Source: JBJKRF01 sp046704785
GTDB taxonomy: Bacteria > Chloroflexota > Anaerolineae > Anaerolineales > Villigracilaceae
Assembly: GCA_046704785.1 (NCBI GenBank)
Contig: JBJKRF010000055.1
Span: forward strand, 3,629-67,628
Length of the DNA: 64,000 nucleotides
Direction: 5' to 3'
Part shown: piece by piece, positions 9,447-16,749 of the stretch
How the letters are laid out: every line of letters starts with the position of its first letter
Position numbering within the stretch: the stretch's first letter is position 1
Translations under genes and position numbers: made by a program
Notes under the pieces: model-generated
What the model saw: the letters and a program-made list of their open reading frames with translations, nothing else
What the model was told of the DNA's origin: nothing
The model's database searches: none

Positions 9447-9602
9447 CGCTTTTGCGGGGCCGGTGGCTTTCGAGAACGACAGTTCTTTGACTCAGCATGA
9501 CTCTTCTGCTTTTGTTATCAACTGGAGGCTAAACAGGATAAATGAAAGGTATACCAATGACAAATATCCGTCAAATATCGCTCACAGAATTGCAAACTGC
9601 GC

Positions 9603-9608
9603 TATAAT
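9603..9608 (+). promoter_or_regulatory. -10 element upstream of the sugar-ABC ATPase gene
   Basis: A perfect TATAAT stands 35 bp before the start at 9644. The best -35 candidate (CTCACA, 9581-9586) is weak, so an activator may be needed. Confidence 0.45.
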
Positions 9609-9643
9609 GAACCCACTATACTCTCGTGAAATGGAGGTTTTGA

Positions 9644-10744
9644 ATGGCCAGTGTAACGTATGACCATGTGACAAAGGAGTTCGGAGAGGTTGTTGCTGTT
9701 AACAGTCTCAACATGGAAATCCATGACAAGGAATTCCTGGTCTTCGTCGGCCCGTCGGGATGTGGAAAAACGACGGCGCTGCGTTTGCTTGCCGGCTTGG
9801 AAGAGATTAGCGATGGCCGGATTTTGATCGGGGACCGCGTGGTCAACGATGTTGCCCCAAAAGATCGCGATATTGCGATGGTATTCCAGTCTTACGCCTT
9901 GTATCCTCATCTGAGTGTTTATGACAACATGGCCTTCAGCCTCAAGTTGCGTGGGACGCCCAAGGCCGAGATCAAACGGCGTGTTGGAGAGGCGGCTGAT
10001 ATCCTGGGCATCGGCGAGATGCTTGACCGCAAGCCGCGCCAGCTTTCTGGTGGTCAACGTCAGCGTGTGGCCGTTGGTCGGGCGATCGTCCGCCAGCCGC
10101 GCGTCTTCCTCTTCGACGAACCACTCTCGAACCTGGACGCCAAACTGCGTGTGGAAACACGCGCCAATATCAGCAAACTGCATCAAAGCCTGCAAACTAC
10201 CTTCATCTATGTGACCCACGATCAGACGGAAGCCATGACGATGGCCAGTCGTATCGCAGTCGTGAATAAAGGTCAGTTACAACAGTTGGATACGCCGAAG
10301 ACCTTGTATGACCGCCCGGCGAACCTCTTCGTGGCTGGCTTCATTGGTTCGCCGGCCATGAATTTCTTCCCCGCCAAGCTCAAGCGGGATGGCGGCAAAC
10401 TCTTCGTGGAAACCGATGGATTCTCGGTTCTGATTCCCGAACATCGCGCTGGCACTTACCAGTCTCTGGCTGACAAGAAAGTTGTCTTTGGAATCCGGCC
10501 CGAGGATGTTAAAAATCCTCACTTCCTGCCGCCGAACATTCATGCTGAAACGTTGACCTGCAAAGTGGATGTTATCGAGTTGATGGGGAACGAGATCATC
10601 TTGTACATGGTCAGCGGCAGCAATAATTTTGTCGCGCGCGTTGATCCGCGCACCGATTTCAAAGTCGGAGATGAGGTGCAAGTTGCCCTCAATATGGACA
10701 ACTTCCATATCTTCGACGCGGAGACCGAATTGGCGGTCCGCTAG
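9644..10744 (+). CDS. MalK/UgpC-type ABC transporter ATP-binding protein
   Basis: A 366-residue carbohydrate-uptake ATPase. It has Walker A (GPSGCGKTTALRLLAG), Q-loop VFQSYALYPHLSV, signature LSGGQRQR, Walker B (VFLFDEPLSNLDAKLR) and H-loop THDQTEA. The C-terminal OB-fold regulatory part from about residue 240 contains the FGIRPEDV motif of the MalK/MsmX group. GGAGG six bases upstream marks the start. No binding protein or permease lies beside it. It is therefore probably a shared ATPase serving several sugar importers encoded elsewhere, as MsmX does in Bacillus. That sharing is inferred. Confidence 0.93.
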   Translation: MASVTYDHVTKEFGEVVAVNSLNMEIHDKEFLVFVGPSGCGKTTALRLLAGLEEISDGRILIGDRVVNDVAPKDRDIAMVFQSYALYPHLSVYDNMAFSLKLRGTPKAEIKRRVGEAADILGIGEMLDRKPRQLSGGQRQRVAVGRAIVRQPRVFLFDEPLSNLDAKLRVETRANISKLHQSLQTTFIYVTHDQTEAMTMASRIAVVNKGQLQQLDTPKTLYDRPANLFVAGFIGSPAMNFFPAKLKRDGGKLFVETDGFSVLIPEHRAGTYQSLADKKVVFGIRPEDVKNPHFLPPNIHAETLTCKVDVIELMGNEIILYMVSGSNNFVARVDPRTDFKVGDEVQVALNMDNFHIFDAETELAVR

Positions 10745-10760
10745 TTTCTCGATGAAAACC

Positions 10761-10788
10761 AACCGCCAGGCGCTTGCGCCTGGCGGTT
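10761..10788 (+). terminator. Strong hairpin between the sugar-ATPase and gpmA genes
   Basis: A perfect 12-bp GC-rich stem (10761-10772 with 10777-10788) has a 4-nt loop, but only a short T stretch follows. It is probably a terminator or partial attenuator. Confidence 0.6.
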
Positions 10789-10810
10789 TATCATGTCTGT
10801 AGGAGTCGTA

Positions 10811-11566
10811 ATGGAAGCAAAATATAAACTTGTCCTCGTCCGTCATGGACAAAGCACCTGGAACCTGGAAAATCGCTTTACCGGTTGGACCGATGTCGAT
10901 TTGACAGACCAGGGGCGCGCCGAAGCGCACGCCGCCGGGGAACTGCTGCGTGAAGGTGGTTATACCTTCGATGTGGCTTACACCTCCGTGCTCAAGCGCG
11001 CCATCAAAACACTGTGGATCATCCTCGACGAAATGCAACTGGAATGGCTCCCTGTTTTCCGCGCCTGGCAGCTTAACGAACGCCATTATGGCTCGTTGCA
11101 GGGCCTGAACAAGGCCGAGATGGCCGTCAAGTTCGGGGAGGAACAGGTCAAGATCTGGCGACGCAGCTACGACGTTCCGCCGCCAGCCCTGGAACTGGAC
11201 GATGAGCGCCATCCGCGCTTCGACCGCCGCTATACGAGCCTCAAGCCGGATGAACTCCCGGCGACCGAATCCCTCAAGCTTACGCTCGAACGCGTCCTGC
11301 CTTATTGGCACGGCACCCTCGCACCGGCGATTAAATCGGGCCAGCGTGTGCTGGTTGCCGCCCACGGCAACAGCCTGCGCGCCATGGTCAAGTATCTGGA
11401 CGATATTTCGGACGCAGAAATCCCCGGTCTCAATATTCCCACGGGTATCCCGCTGGTCTACGAACTGGATGAAAATCTAAAGCCCGTCAAACATTATTAT
11501 TTGGGAGACCCCGAAGAAGTCGCCAAGGCCGCCGCCGCAGTGGCTGCTCAAGGGAAAGCAAAATAA
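10811..11566 (+). CDS. gpmA: 2,3-bisphosphoglycerate-dependent phosphoglycerate mutase
   Basis: A 251-residue glycolytic/gluconeogenic enzyme that interconverts 3- and 2-phosphoglycerate through a phosphohistidine. It has the catalytic motif LVLVRHGQSTWNLENRFTGW near the N-terminus, the ERHYGSLQGLNK motif and the second catalytic His in AAHGNSLRAMVKYLD. The start is set at the ATG at 10811 with AGGAG five bases upstream; an ATG at 10793 in the same frame lacks a ribosome site. A short Ala/Lys-rich tail ends the protein. A hairpin with a weak T run follows. Confidence 0.95.
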   Translation: MEAKYKLVLVRHGQSTWNLENRFTGWTDVDLTDQGRAEAHAAGELLREGGYTFDVAYTSVLKRAIKTLWIILDEMQLEWLPVFRAWQLNERHYGSLQGLNKAEMAVKFGEEQVKIWRRSYDVPPPALELDDERHPRFDRRYTSLKPDELPATESLKLTLERVLPYWHGTLAPAIKSGQRVLVAAHGNSLRAMVKYLDDISDAEIPGLNIPTGIPLVYELDENLKPVKHYYLGDPEEVAKAAAAVAAQGKAK

Positions 11567-11594
11567 AAAATTTGGCTGCTGACAAATGCAGTAT

Positions 11595-11620
11595 CGCCCG
11601 GACTGGAAGTCCGGGCGTTT
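11595..11620 (+). terminator. Hairpin terminator after gpmA
   Basis: A perfect 10-bp stem (11595-11604 with 11608-11617) and a 3-nt loop are followed by TTT only, so it is of moderate strength. Confidence 0.6.
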
Positions 11621-11622
11621 GC

Positions 11623-11639
11623 GTTAAAATCAACGCATG
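11623..11639 (+). promoter_or_regulatory. Possible leaderless promoter of the FAD/Fe-S dehydrogenase gene
   Basis: TAAAAT (11625-11630) ends six bases before the ATG at 11637, with no ribosome-binding site. It is identical over 17 bases to the segment upstream of mutS. Confidence 0.4.
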
Positions 11640-14558
11640 AGCCTTTCTGCTGACTTCGTTGCCGAACTCCGTCCGCATTTTGCCGGTGAACTTCGCACCG
11701 ACCTCGCCTCGCACGTCCTGTACAGCACCGACGCATCCATCTATCAAATCGAGCCGTTGGGCGTCGCCTTGCCGCGGAATTTGGACGATCTGAGCGCCGT
11801 CGTGGAACTGGCGTCAAAATACAATGTTCCGCTCTTGCCGCGCGGCGCCGGATCGAGCCTGGCAGGGCAGGCGATAGGAAACGCCCTGATCCTCGACTGT
11901 TCGCGTTATCTCGACAAAATCGTCTCCATCGACCCCCAGGCAGCAACCGCTACCGTCGAGCCGGGCGTCGTTCTGGCGACCCTCAACCGCGCCGCCGCTA
12001 AATTCGGCTTGCGCTTTGGCCCCGATCCGGCCTCCGCCGAGCGAGCCACGATGGGCGGTGTCATTGCCAACAATGCCACCGGCGCACATTCCATTTTGTA
12101 CGGTATGGCTGCTGACCACCTGCTTTCGTCCGAAGTCGTCTTGGCGGATGGCTCGCTTGCAACCTTGGGGGAGGTGCGCGATGACGAGCGGCCATCGGGC
12201 CAATCGCGGATGGCGCAACTCCACGGTGCCGCCCTGGACATCCGCAGGGAATACGCCGATGTGATCAAAGCCCATTGGCCGAAGACCTGGCGCAATTCTG
12301 CCGGGTACCGCTTGAATTACCTGTTGCCCTGGTCGGCAGCGCAGCCGCCTCGCTGGAGCGGTGAACACTATCCTCCTGCAACGCTCTCGACGTTCAATTT
12401 GGCCAGCCTGCTGGCAGGCAGCGAAGGCACCCTGGCGGTGATTCGCACGGCGACGGTGCGCCTTGTGCCACAGCCCAGGCATACGCTTTTGGCCGTGATC
12501 GCTTATCCGAGCGTCGTGGCCGCCTGCGAAGACGTGCCTGACGTGTTGCGTCAGGCTCCTTCGGCGGTGGAACTGATTCCGCAAATGCTCATCCGCCTGG
12601 CGCGTAGCGTCCCGGCCTACGCCGGGCAATTGGGCTTCGTCGAGGGCGATCCGGCAGCGTTGCTGGTGGTCGAATTCTCCGGCGAGGAGCCGTCTACGCT
12701 GGAAGCGCAAGCGCGCGGCTTGAGACGCGAGCTGCGCATAGTCAAAACTATACAAGAGCAAAATCAAATCTGGAATATCCGCAAAGTGGGGCTGGGCCTG
12801 CTCGACTCGCGGCCTGCCTCGGCCCGCACGGTCGCCTTCATCGAAGATTGCGCCATCCCGGTCGAACGGTTGGGGGAGTTCGTGCGCGAGGTGCAACGCA
12901 TCCTGGATGCGCATGGAACCACTGCGGCTTTTTATGCACACGCCTCCGCCGGGACGCTGCATATCCGTCCTATTTTGGATCTCAAGACACAGTCGGGGAC
13001 CGTGGCGCTGCGTACGATTGCGCAGCAGGTGCTGGCCTTGACGCTGCAGGTGGGTGGTGCCATGTCATCGGAACACGGCGACGGGTTGGCCCGTTCCGAG
13101 TGGTTGAAGCAGACGTATGGCGAGTCGCTGCTCGAAGCGTTCAAACGCTTGAAGCGGGCGGCGGATCCCCAGTCCATTTTGAATCCCGACAAGCTGATGG
13201 ACGCTCCGCCAATGGACACGCACCTGCGTTACGGCGCTGCATACCAGGCGCGTATCTGGACGCCGCAGACGGACTTTGGCCGGCGGGGTGGGTTGGCGCA
13301 GGCTATCGAGCAGTGCAACGGACAGGGCGTGTGCCGCAAGCAGGACGGTGTGATGTGCCCGTCGTTCCAGGCCACGCGCGAGGAGGCTTATTCGACGCGC
13401 GGGCGCGCCAACCTGTTGCGCGCCTTGATTTCGAGGTCGCTTTCACAACCGGAGACAGAAGTCATGACCGAAGCGGTGTATCAGGCTCTTGACCTGTGCC
13501 TGGCCTGCAAAGGGTGTACGTCTGAGTGCCCCAGCGGCGTGGATATGCCGCGCTTGAAGTTCGAATTTATGGACAGATATTACGAGGCTCATCGCCGCCC
13601 ATTGCGCGATTACCTTTTTGGTTATTTCCATGTGCTGACGGCTCTCGCCGGGCCGATGGCGCTGCTCGTCAACGGCACCATGCAAATTTCAGCGTTCAGA
13701 CGGCTGCTCGCCAAGGCGTTCCAGATCTCGCCGCAGCGGCCTTTCCCGCGTTTTAGCCGTCGCCGCGCGCAGGTGAAGCGCTCTGCCGGGGCGCGACCCA
13801 TTGTGCTCTTTCTCAACGATCCGTTTACTCATACCATCGAGCCGCAGGTGGAACAAGCTGCTTTCGATTTGCTGCACCTGGCCGGGTTCGATGTGCGCCG
13901 GCTGCCGGTCAGCGGTGCGGGCGCCTCGTTGCTTTCCAAAGGCCTGATCGCGGCGGCGCAGCGTCACGCCGCGCATGTGTTGGATGCCGCGGCTCGCGTC
14001 GACCCGGAGTTTTCCCTGCCCGTGGTGGGAATCGAACCATCTGAAGTGTATACGTTCAAACATGAATACCACGACCTGTTACCGCAGCGCGCCGACGAGA
14101 CGGCGCGTCGCGCGGCGAACGCCTGGCTGCTGGAGGAGTTTTTTGTGCGCAGCGGCGTGCTGGCGCGTTGGCAGTCATTGGGCCTTGAGCAGGGCGTTTT
14201 GAATTTCCATCCACATTGCCACCAGCGCGCCGAGGGCCCGGCGGCGGACGGTTTGCCCAATGGCGTGGAGGCCAGCGTGGCCTTGCTGCAAGCCTGCGGC
14301 TATCATGTTACCGTCTTGCAGACCGGCTGTTGTGGCATGGCCGGCACGTTCGGCTACGAGGCCGAACACTATGAGTTGTCGATGCAAATTGGGGCTTTGC
14401 GGCTTTTCCCCCAAGTGAAAGCGGCGCGGGCTGTGCCGCTGGCCGCCAGCGGGGCAGCCTGCCGGATGCAGATCGAGCAGGGCGCGGACGTGGCTACCGA
14501 GCACCCGTTGGTGCTGGCGGCTCGGGCTTTGCAAGCGGCGACGGATGCTCAACCGTGA
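11637..14558 (+). CDS. FAD-linked dehydrogenase fused to an Fe-S/CCG domain (D-lactate/glycolate dehydrogenase family)
   Basis: A 973-residue fusion. The N-terminal half is a PCMH-type FAD domain (PLLPRGAGSSLAGQAIG near residue 65) with its C-terminal substrate domain, as in GlcD and D-lactate dehydrogenases. Next come cysteine motifs CNGQGVCRK and CLACKGCTSECP (about residues 560-635) for 4Fe-4S clusters, then a CCG heterodisulfide-reductase-like domain (GCCGMAGTFGYE near 896). The layout matches YdiJ/Dld-type single-chain 2-hydroxyacid dehydrogenases, which oxidise a 2-hydroxyacid and pass electrons through Fe-S centres. Lactate, glycolate or 2-hydroxyglutarate are all possible substrates. 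No Shine-Dalgarno is visible and the gene may be leaderless. Confidence 0.9.
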   Translation: MSLSADFVAELRPHFAGELRTDLASHVLYSTDASIYQIEPLGVALPRNLDDLSAVVELASKYNVPLLPRGAGSSLAGQAIGNALILDCSRYLDKIVSIDPQAATATVEPGVVLATLNRAAAKFGLRFGPDPASAERATMGGVIANNATGAHSILYGMAADHLLSSEVVLADGSLATLGEVRDDERPSGQSRMAQLHGAALDIRREYADVIKAHWPKTWRNSAGYRLNYLLPWSAAQPPRWSGEHYPPATLSTFNLASLLAGSEGTLAVIRTATVRLVPQPRHTLLAVIAYPSVVAACEDVPDVLRQAPSAVELIPQMLIRLARSVPAYAGQLGFVEGDPAALLVVEFSGEEPSTLEAQARGLRRELRIVKTIQEQNQIWNIRKVGLGLLDSRPASARTVAFIEDCAIPVERLGEFVREVQRILDAHGTTAAFYAHASAGTLHIRPILDLKTQSGTVALRTIAQQVLALTLQVGGAMSSEHGDGLARSEWLKQTYGESLLEAFKRLKRAADPQSILNPDKLMDAPPMDTHLRYGAAYQARIWTPQTDFGRRGGLAQAIEQCNGQGVCRKQDGVMCPSFQATREEAYSTRGRANLLRALISRSLSQPETEVMTEAVYQALDLCLACKGCTSECPSGVDMPRLKFEFMDRYYEAHRRPLRDYLFGYFHVLTALAGPMALLVNGTMQISAFRRLLAKAFQISPQRPFPRFSRRRAQVKRSAGARPIVLFLNDPFTHTIEPQVEQAAFDLLHLAGFDVRRLPVSGAGASLLSKGLIAAAQRHAAHVLDAAARVDPEFSLPVVGIEPSEVYTFKHEYHDLLPQRADETARRAANAWLLEEFFVRSGVLARWQSLGLEQGVLNFHPHCHQRAEGPAADGLPNGVEASVALLQACGYHVTVLQTGCCGMAGTFGYEAEHYELSMQIGALRLFPQVKAARAVPLAASGAACRMQIEQGADVATEHPLVLAARALQAATDAQP

Positions 14559-14576
14559 CCGGCTAAAGCCGGGAAG

Positions 14577-15236
14577 TCACGGGAGCGAGTCGGCCAGTTG
14601 GCTGACGAAAATCCCGAAGGCTACTTCCACGTTCAGCGAGCGCTTCTGGCCACGCATGGGGATGTAGAAGACTCTCTCGCACAGCGCCAATAGGCCGGGA
14701 TCTACGCCGCTGATTTCGTTCCCCACCACCAGGACAATCGCTTCGTCTATCTGGAGCGCTTCCAGCGCTGGCTTCGCGCTGGATAGCGTCACGGCGCGTG
14801 GGTCCTGTTCCAGGGCCCAGAGTTTTCGCCCGCTATTTTTCAGCGTTTGGACTGCGACCAGGGCATTGTTGTGCTGGCTCCAGCCGACGGAGTTCTCTGC
14901 GCCCAGCGCCGTCTTGCGCACGGACTCGTTCTCCGGTGTGGGCGTGATGCCGCACAGGTAGAGATGGTCTACCCCGAAGCCGTCGGCGCTGCGAAAGATG
15001 GCGCCCACGTTCCAGGCGGAGCGCAGGTTGTCGAGCAGGGCTTCCAGGCGGCGGCCTTGGCTGTTCCTTTTCGAAGCAGGAAAAGGAGTCGGGGAGAGCG
15101 AGCGCGCCAATATCGCTTTGGTGGCTCCCAAACAGCGCGGACAGCGCTCTCCAAAGGGATGGCCTTCCGTCAGCGGGTAGCGCAGTCCGCAATCGGGATT
15201 TTGGCACTGGCGTATTTGGTAACGAGCCGGCGTCAT
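14577..15236 (-). CDS. SpoU/TrmH-family RNA 2'-O-methyltransferase with N-terminal zinc ribbon
   Basis: A 219-residue SPOUT methyltransferase that would use S-adenosylmethionine to methylate a ribose in tRNA or rRNA. Family motifs are NVGAIFRSADGFGVDHLYL, IVLVVGNEISGVDP and RSLNVEVAFGIF. An N-terminal ribbon (CQNPDCGLRYP then CPRC) gives four Cys for zinc, an added RNA- or protein-binding module. The start overlaps the stop of the HAD phosphatase gene by four bases, so the two are co-translated. It converges on the dehydrogenase gene. The target nucleotide cannot be told from sequence. Confidence 0.88.
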   Translation of the reverse strand: MTPARYQIRQCQNPDCGLRYPLTEGHPFGERCPRCLGATKAILARSLSPTPFPASKRNSQGRRLEALLDNLRSAWNVGAIFRSADGFGVDHLYLCGITPTPENESVRKTALGAENSVGWSQHNNALVAVQTLKNSGRKLWALEQDPRAVTLSSAKPALEALQIDEAIVLVVGNEISGVDPGLLALCERVFYIPMRGQKRSLNVEVAFGIFVSQLADSLP

Positions 15237-16042
15237 GCCCTTTCGTCCAGGATGCGTTCCAGGGCCCAGGCCACACCGTCTTGGTCGTTACCGGGCGCGA
15301 CCCACTGCGCAGCCTGTTGGACGGTTGGGGAGGCGTTGCCCATGGCGATGCCCAGCCCGGCATATTCCAACATGGGCACGTCGATGGGCTGGTCGCCGAT
15401 GGCGGCGATTTCGTCGGGGCGCAAATCCAGGTAATCGGTCATCAGCGCCAGCGCGGAACCTTTGTCCACGCCGCGCCGGGTCAGGTCGACGTAGCGCATG
15501 CCCGAATAGACGGGACGTAGTGACGGGCAGCGCTCGTGCGCCAGCGTGTGCACCTTGTCGAGCAGTTCCGGCTCGCCGATGAAAGTCACTTTGAGCAGGG
15601 GTTGGTCGAAGTCCTGTTCCGGTGCGAACGAGCGCTGCGTGGTGGAGGCCGAAGAAGCCGTCAGGGGGTCGAGTTGCTCGCCCAGCGAGTCCGGGCCGAA
15701 CCAGTAATCCTGGGTAGGCGTCTCGGCAATCAGGCCGGCATTGTTCGCGCGCGTAAAAGCGATCACGTTGCTGAGTTCATCCATGTGGTGAAAGGTGCGC
15801 GCCGCAATGGCTTTGCCCTGCTTTCCGGGGCGCAGCAGGGCGCCCGCCGAACAAATGTAAGGCAGGTCGAGACCGAGCAGGTCGAGTGCGTGCTCGGCGC
15901 CGCGCCGTCCGCGCCCGGTGACGATCATCGTGCGTACGCCGGCGGCATGCGCCTGTTGAATAGCCGCCTGCGCGTGGGGCGTGATTTGCTGGTCGGGATT
16001 GAAAAGCGTGCCATCCAAATCGATTGCAATAAGCTTGATCAT
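15233..16042 (-). CDS. Cof-type HAD-superfamily phosphatase
   Basis: A 269-residue cytosolic sugar-phosphate or flavin-phosphate phosphatase of the Cof/YidA type. Motif I is IAIDLDGTLFNPD, motif II VTGRGRRGAEHAL, and motif IV GDQPIDVPMLEYAG; the usual Asn of GDxxND is Ile here. A C2-type cap lies between motifs II and III. I start it at Met 16042 before IKLIAIDLDG because AGGATGG is upstream; the open frame extends to 16189 with no homology. Overlap with the downstream methyltransferase start (ATGA) indicates an operon. The substrate is unknown. Confidence 0.88.
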   Translation of the reverse strand: MIKLIAIDLDGTLFNPDQQITPHAQAAIQQAHAAGVRTMIVTGRGRRGAEHALDLLGLDLPYICSAGALLRPGKQGKAIAARTFHHMDELSNVIAFTRANNAGLIAETPTQDYWFGPDSLGEQLDPLTASSASTTQRSFAPEQDFDQPLLKVTFIGEPELLDKVHTLAHERCPSLRPVYSGMRYVDLTRRGVDKGSALALMTDYLDLRPDEIAAIGDQPIDVPMLEYAGLGIAMGNASPTVQQAAQWVAPGNDQDGVAWALERILDERA

Positions 16043-16117
16043 GAACCATCCTGAAATTGTTTTGTTCCGTTGTGCGGCTGCGCATCCGCGCAGGTTCCGA
16101 TTATACTTTGCCCGCCG

Positions 16118-16714
16118 ATGACTCGCTATTTGTTGTTCAATAAGCCTTATGGCGTTCTTTCGCAGTTCACCGATGAAGGCACCGGCCATGCGACTCTAAA
16201 GGACTTTATCGATGTGCCGGGCGTGTACGCCGCCGGACGGCTGGACCGCGACTCGGAAGGCCTGCTGTTGCTGACCGACGACGGCCCGCTGATCAGGCGC
16301 CTGACCGATCCGCGGCGGCACGTCGAGAAGACCTATTGGGCGCTGGTGGAGGGCGATCCGACTCCCGAAAAGCTGGACCGATTGGCGAGCGGCGTAATCC
16401 TGGCTGGCAGCGGCTACCAGACGCTGCCCTGCAAGGTGCGCCGGCTGCCTGCGCCGGACCTGCCTCTGCGCGTGAAACCCGTCACGCCGCATGGCCCGGT
16501 GGCCTGGCTGGAACTCAAGCTACGGGAAGGGAAGAAGCGCCAGATTCGTCACATGACGGCTGCCGTGGGGTTGCCCACCCTGCGCCTCGTTCGCGTTGCC
16601 ATCGGGCCGCTGACCCTGGAGTCACTGCCGCCGGGGCGCTGGCGGGAGTTGAGTTCACCTGAATTGCAAAACTTGAAAAAGAATATCGCAAACCAAAACG
16701 GAGCAGGCGTTTAG
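16118..16714 (+). CDS. RluE-like 23S rRNA pseudouridine synthase
   Basis: A 198-residue RsuA/RluB/E/F-family enzyme that converts uridine to pseudouridine in 23S rRNA. Catalytic motif GRLDRDSEGLLLLTDDG contains the nucleophilic Asp. The N-terminal FNKPYGVLSQFTDE and the lack of an S4 domain match RluE best. KLREGKKRQIRHMTAAVGLP is the conserved C-terminal motif. The start is at 16118: an upstream in-frame ATG at 16070 adds 16 unrelated residues, and TATACT sits ten bases before 16118. This gives a very short or no leader and no ribosome site. Confidence 0.9.
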   Translation: MTRYLLFNKPYGVLSQFTDEGTGHATLKDFIDVPGVYAAGRLDRDSEGLLLLTDDGPLIRRLTDPRRHVEKTYWALVEGDPTPEKLDRLASGVILAGSGYQTLPCKVRRLPAPDLPLRVKPVTPHGPVAWLELKLREGKKRQIRHMTAAVGLPTLRLVRVAIGPLTLESLPPGRWRELSSPELQNLKKNIANQNGAGV

Positions 16715-16723
16715 CCTGCTCCG
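16699..16723. terminator. Hairpin at the end of the pseudouridine synthase gene
   Basis: A perfect 10-bp stem (16699-16708 with 16714-16723) overlaps the stop codon. No strong T run follows immediately, so it may serve both convergent genes. Confidence 0.5.
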
Positions 16724-16749
16724 TCGATGTCTATTTTTGTATTGCGCAC

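Noticed and set aside
8119..9663. Long plus-strand open frames opposite mutS
   Set aside because: They are antisense shadows of a GC-rich gene with full MutS homology. They have no recognised motif and low-complexity Arg/Ala-rich translations.
12848..13492. A 214-codon open frame inside the FAD/Fe-S dehydrogenase gene
   Set aside because: It is out of frame with a clearly conserved protein, is Arg/Gly/Ala-rich and has no ribosome site.
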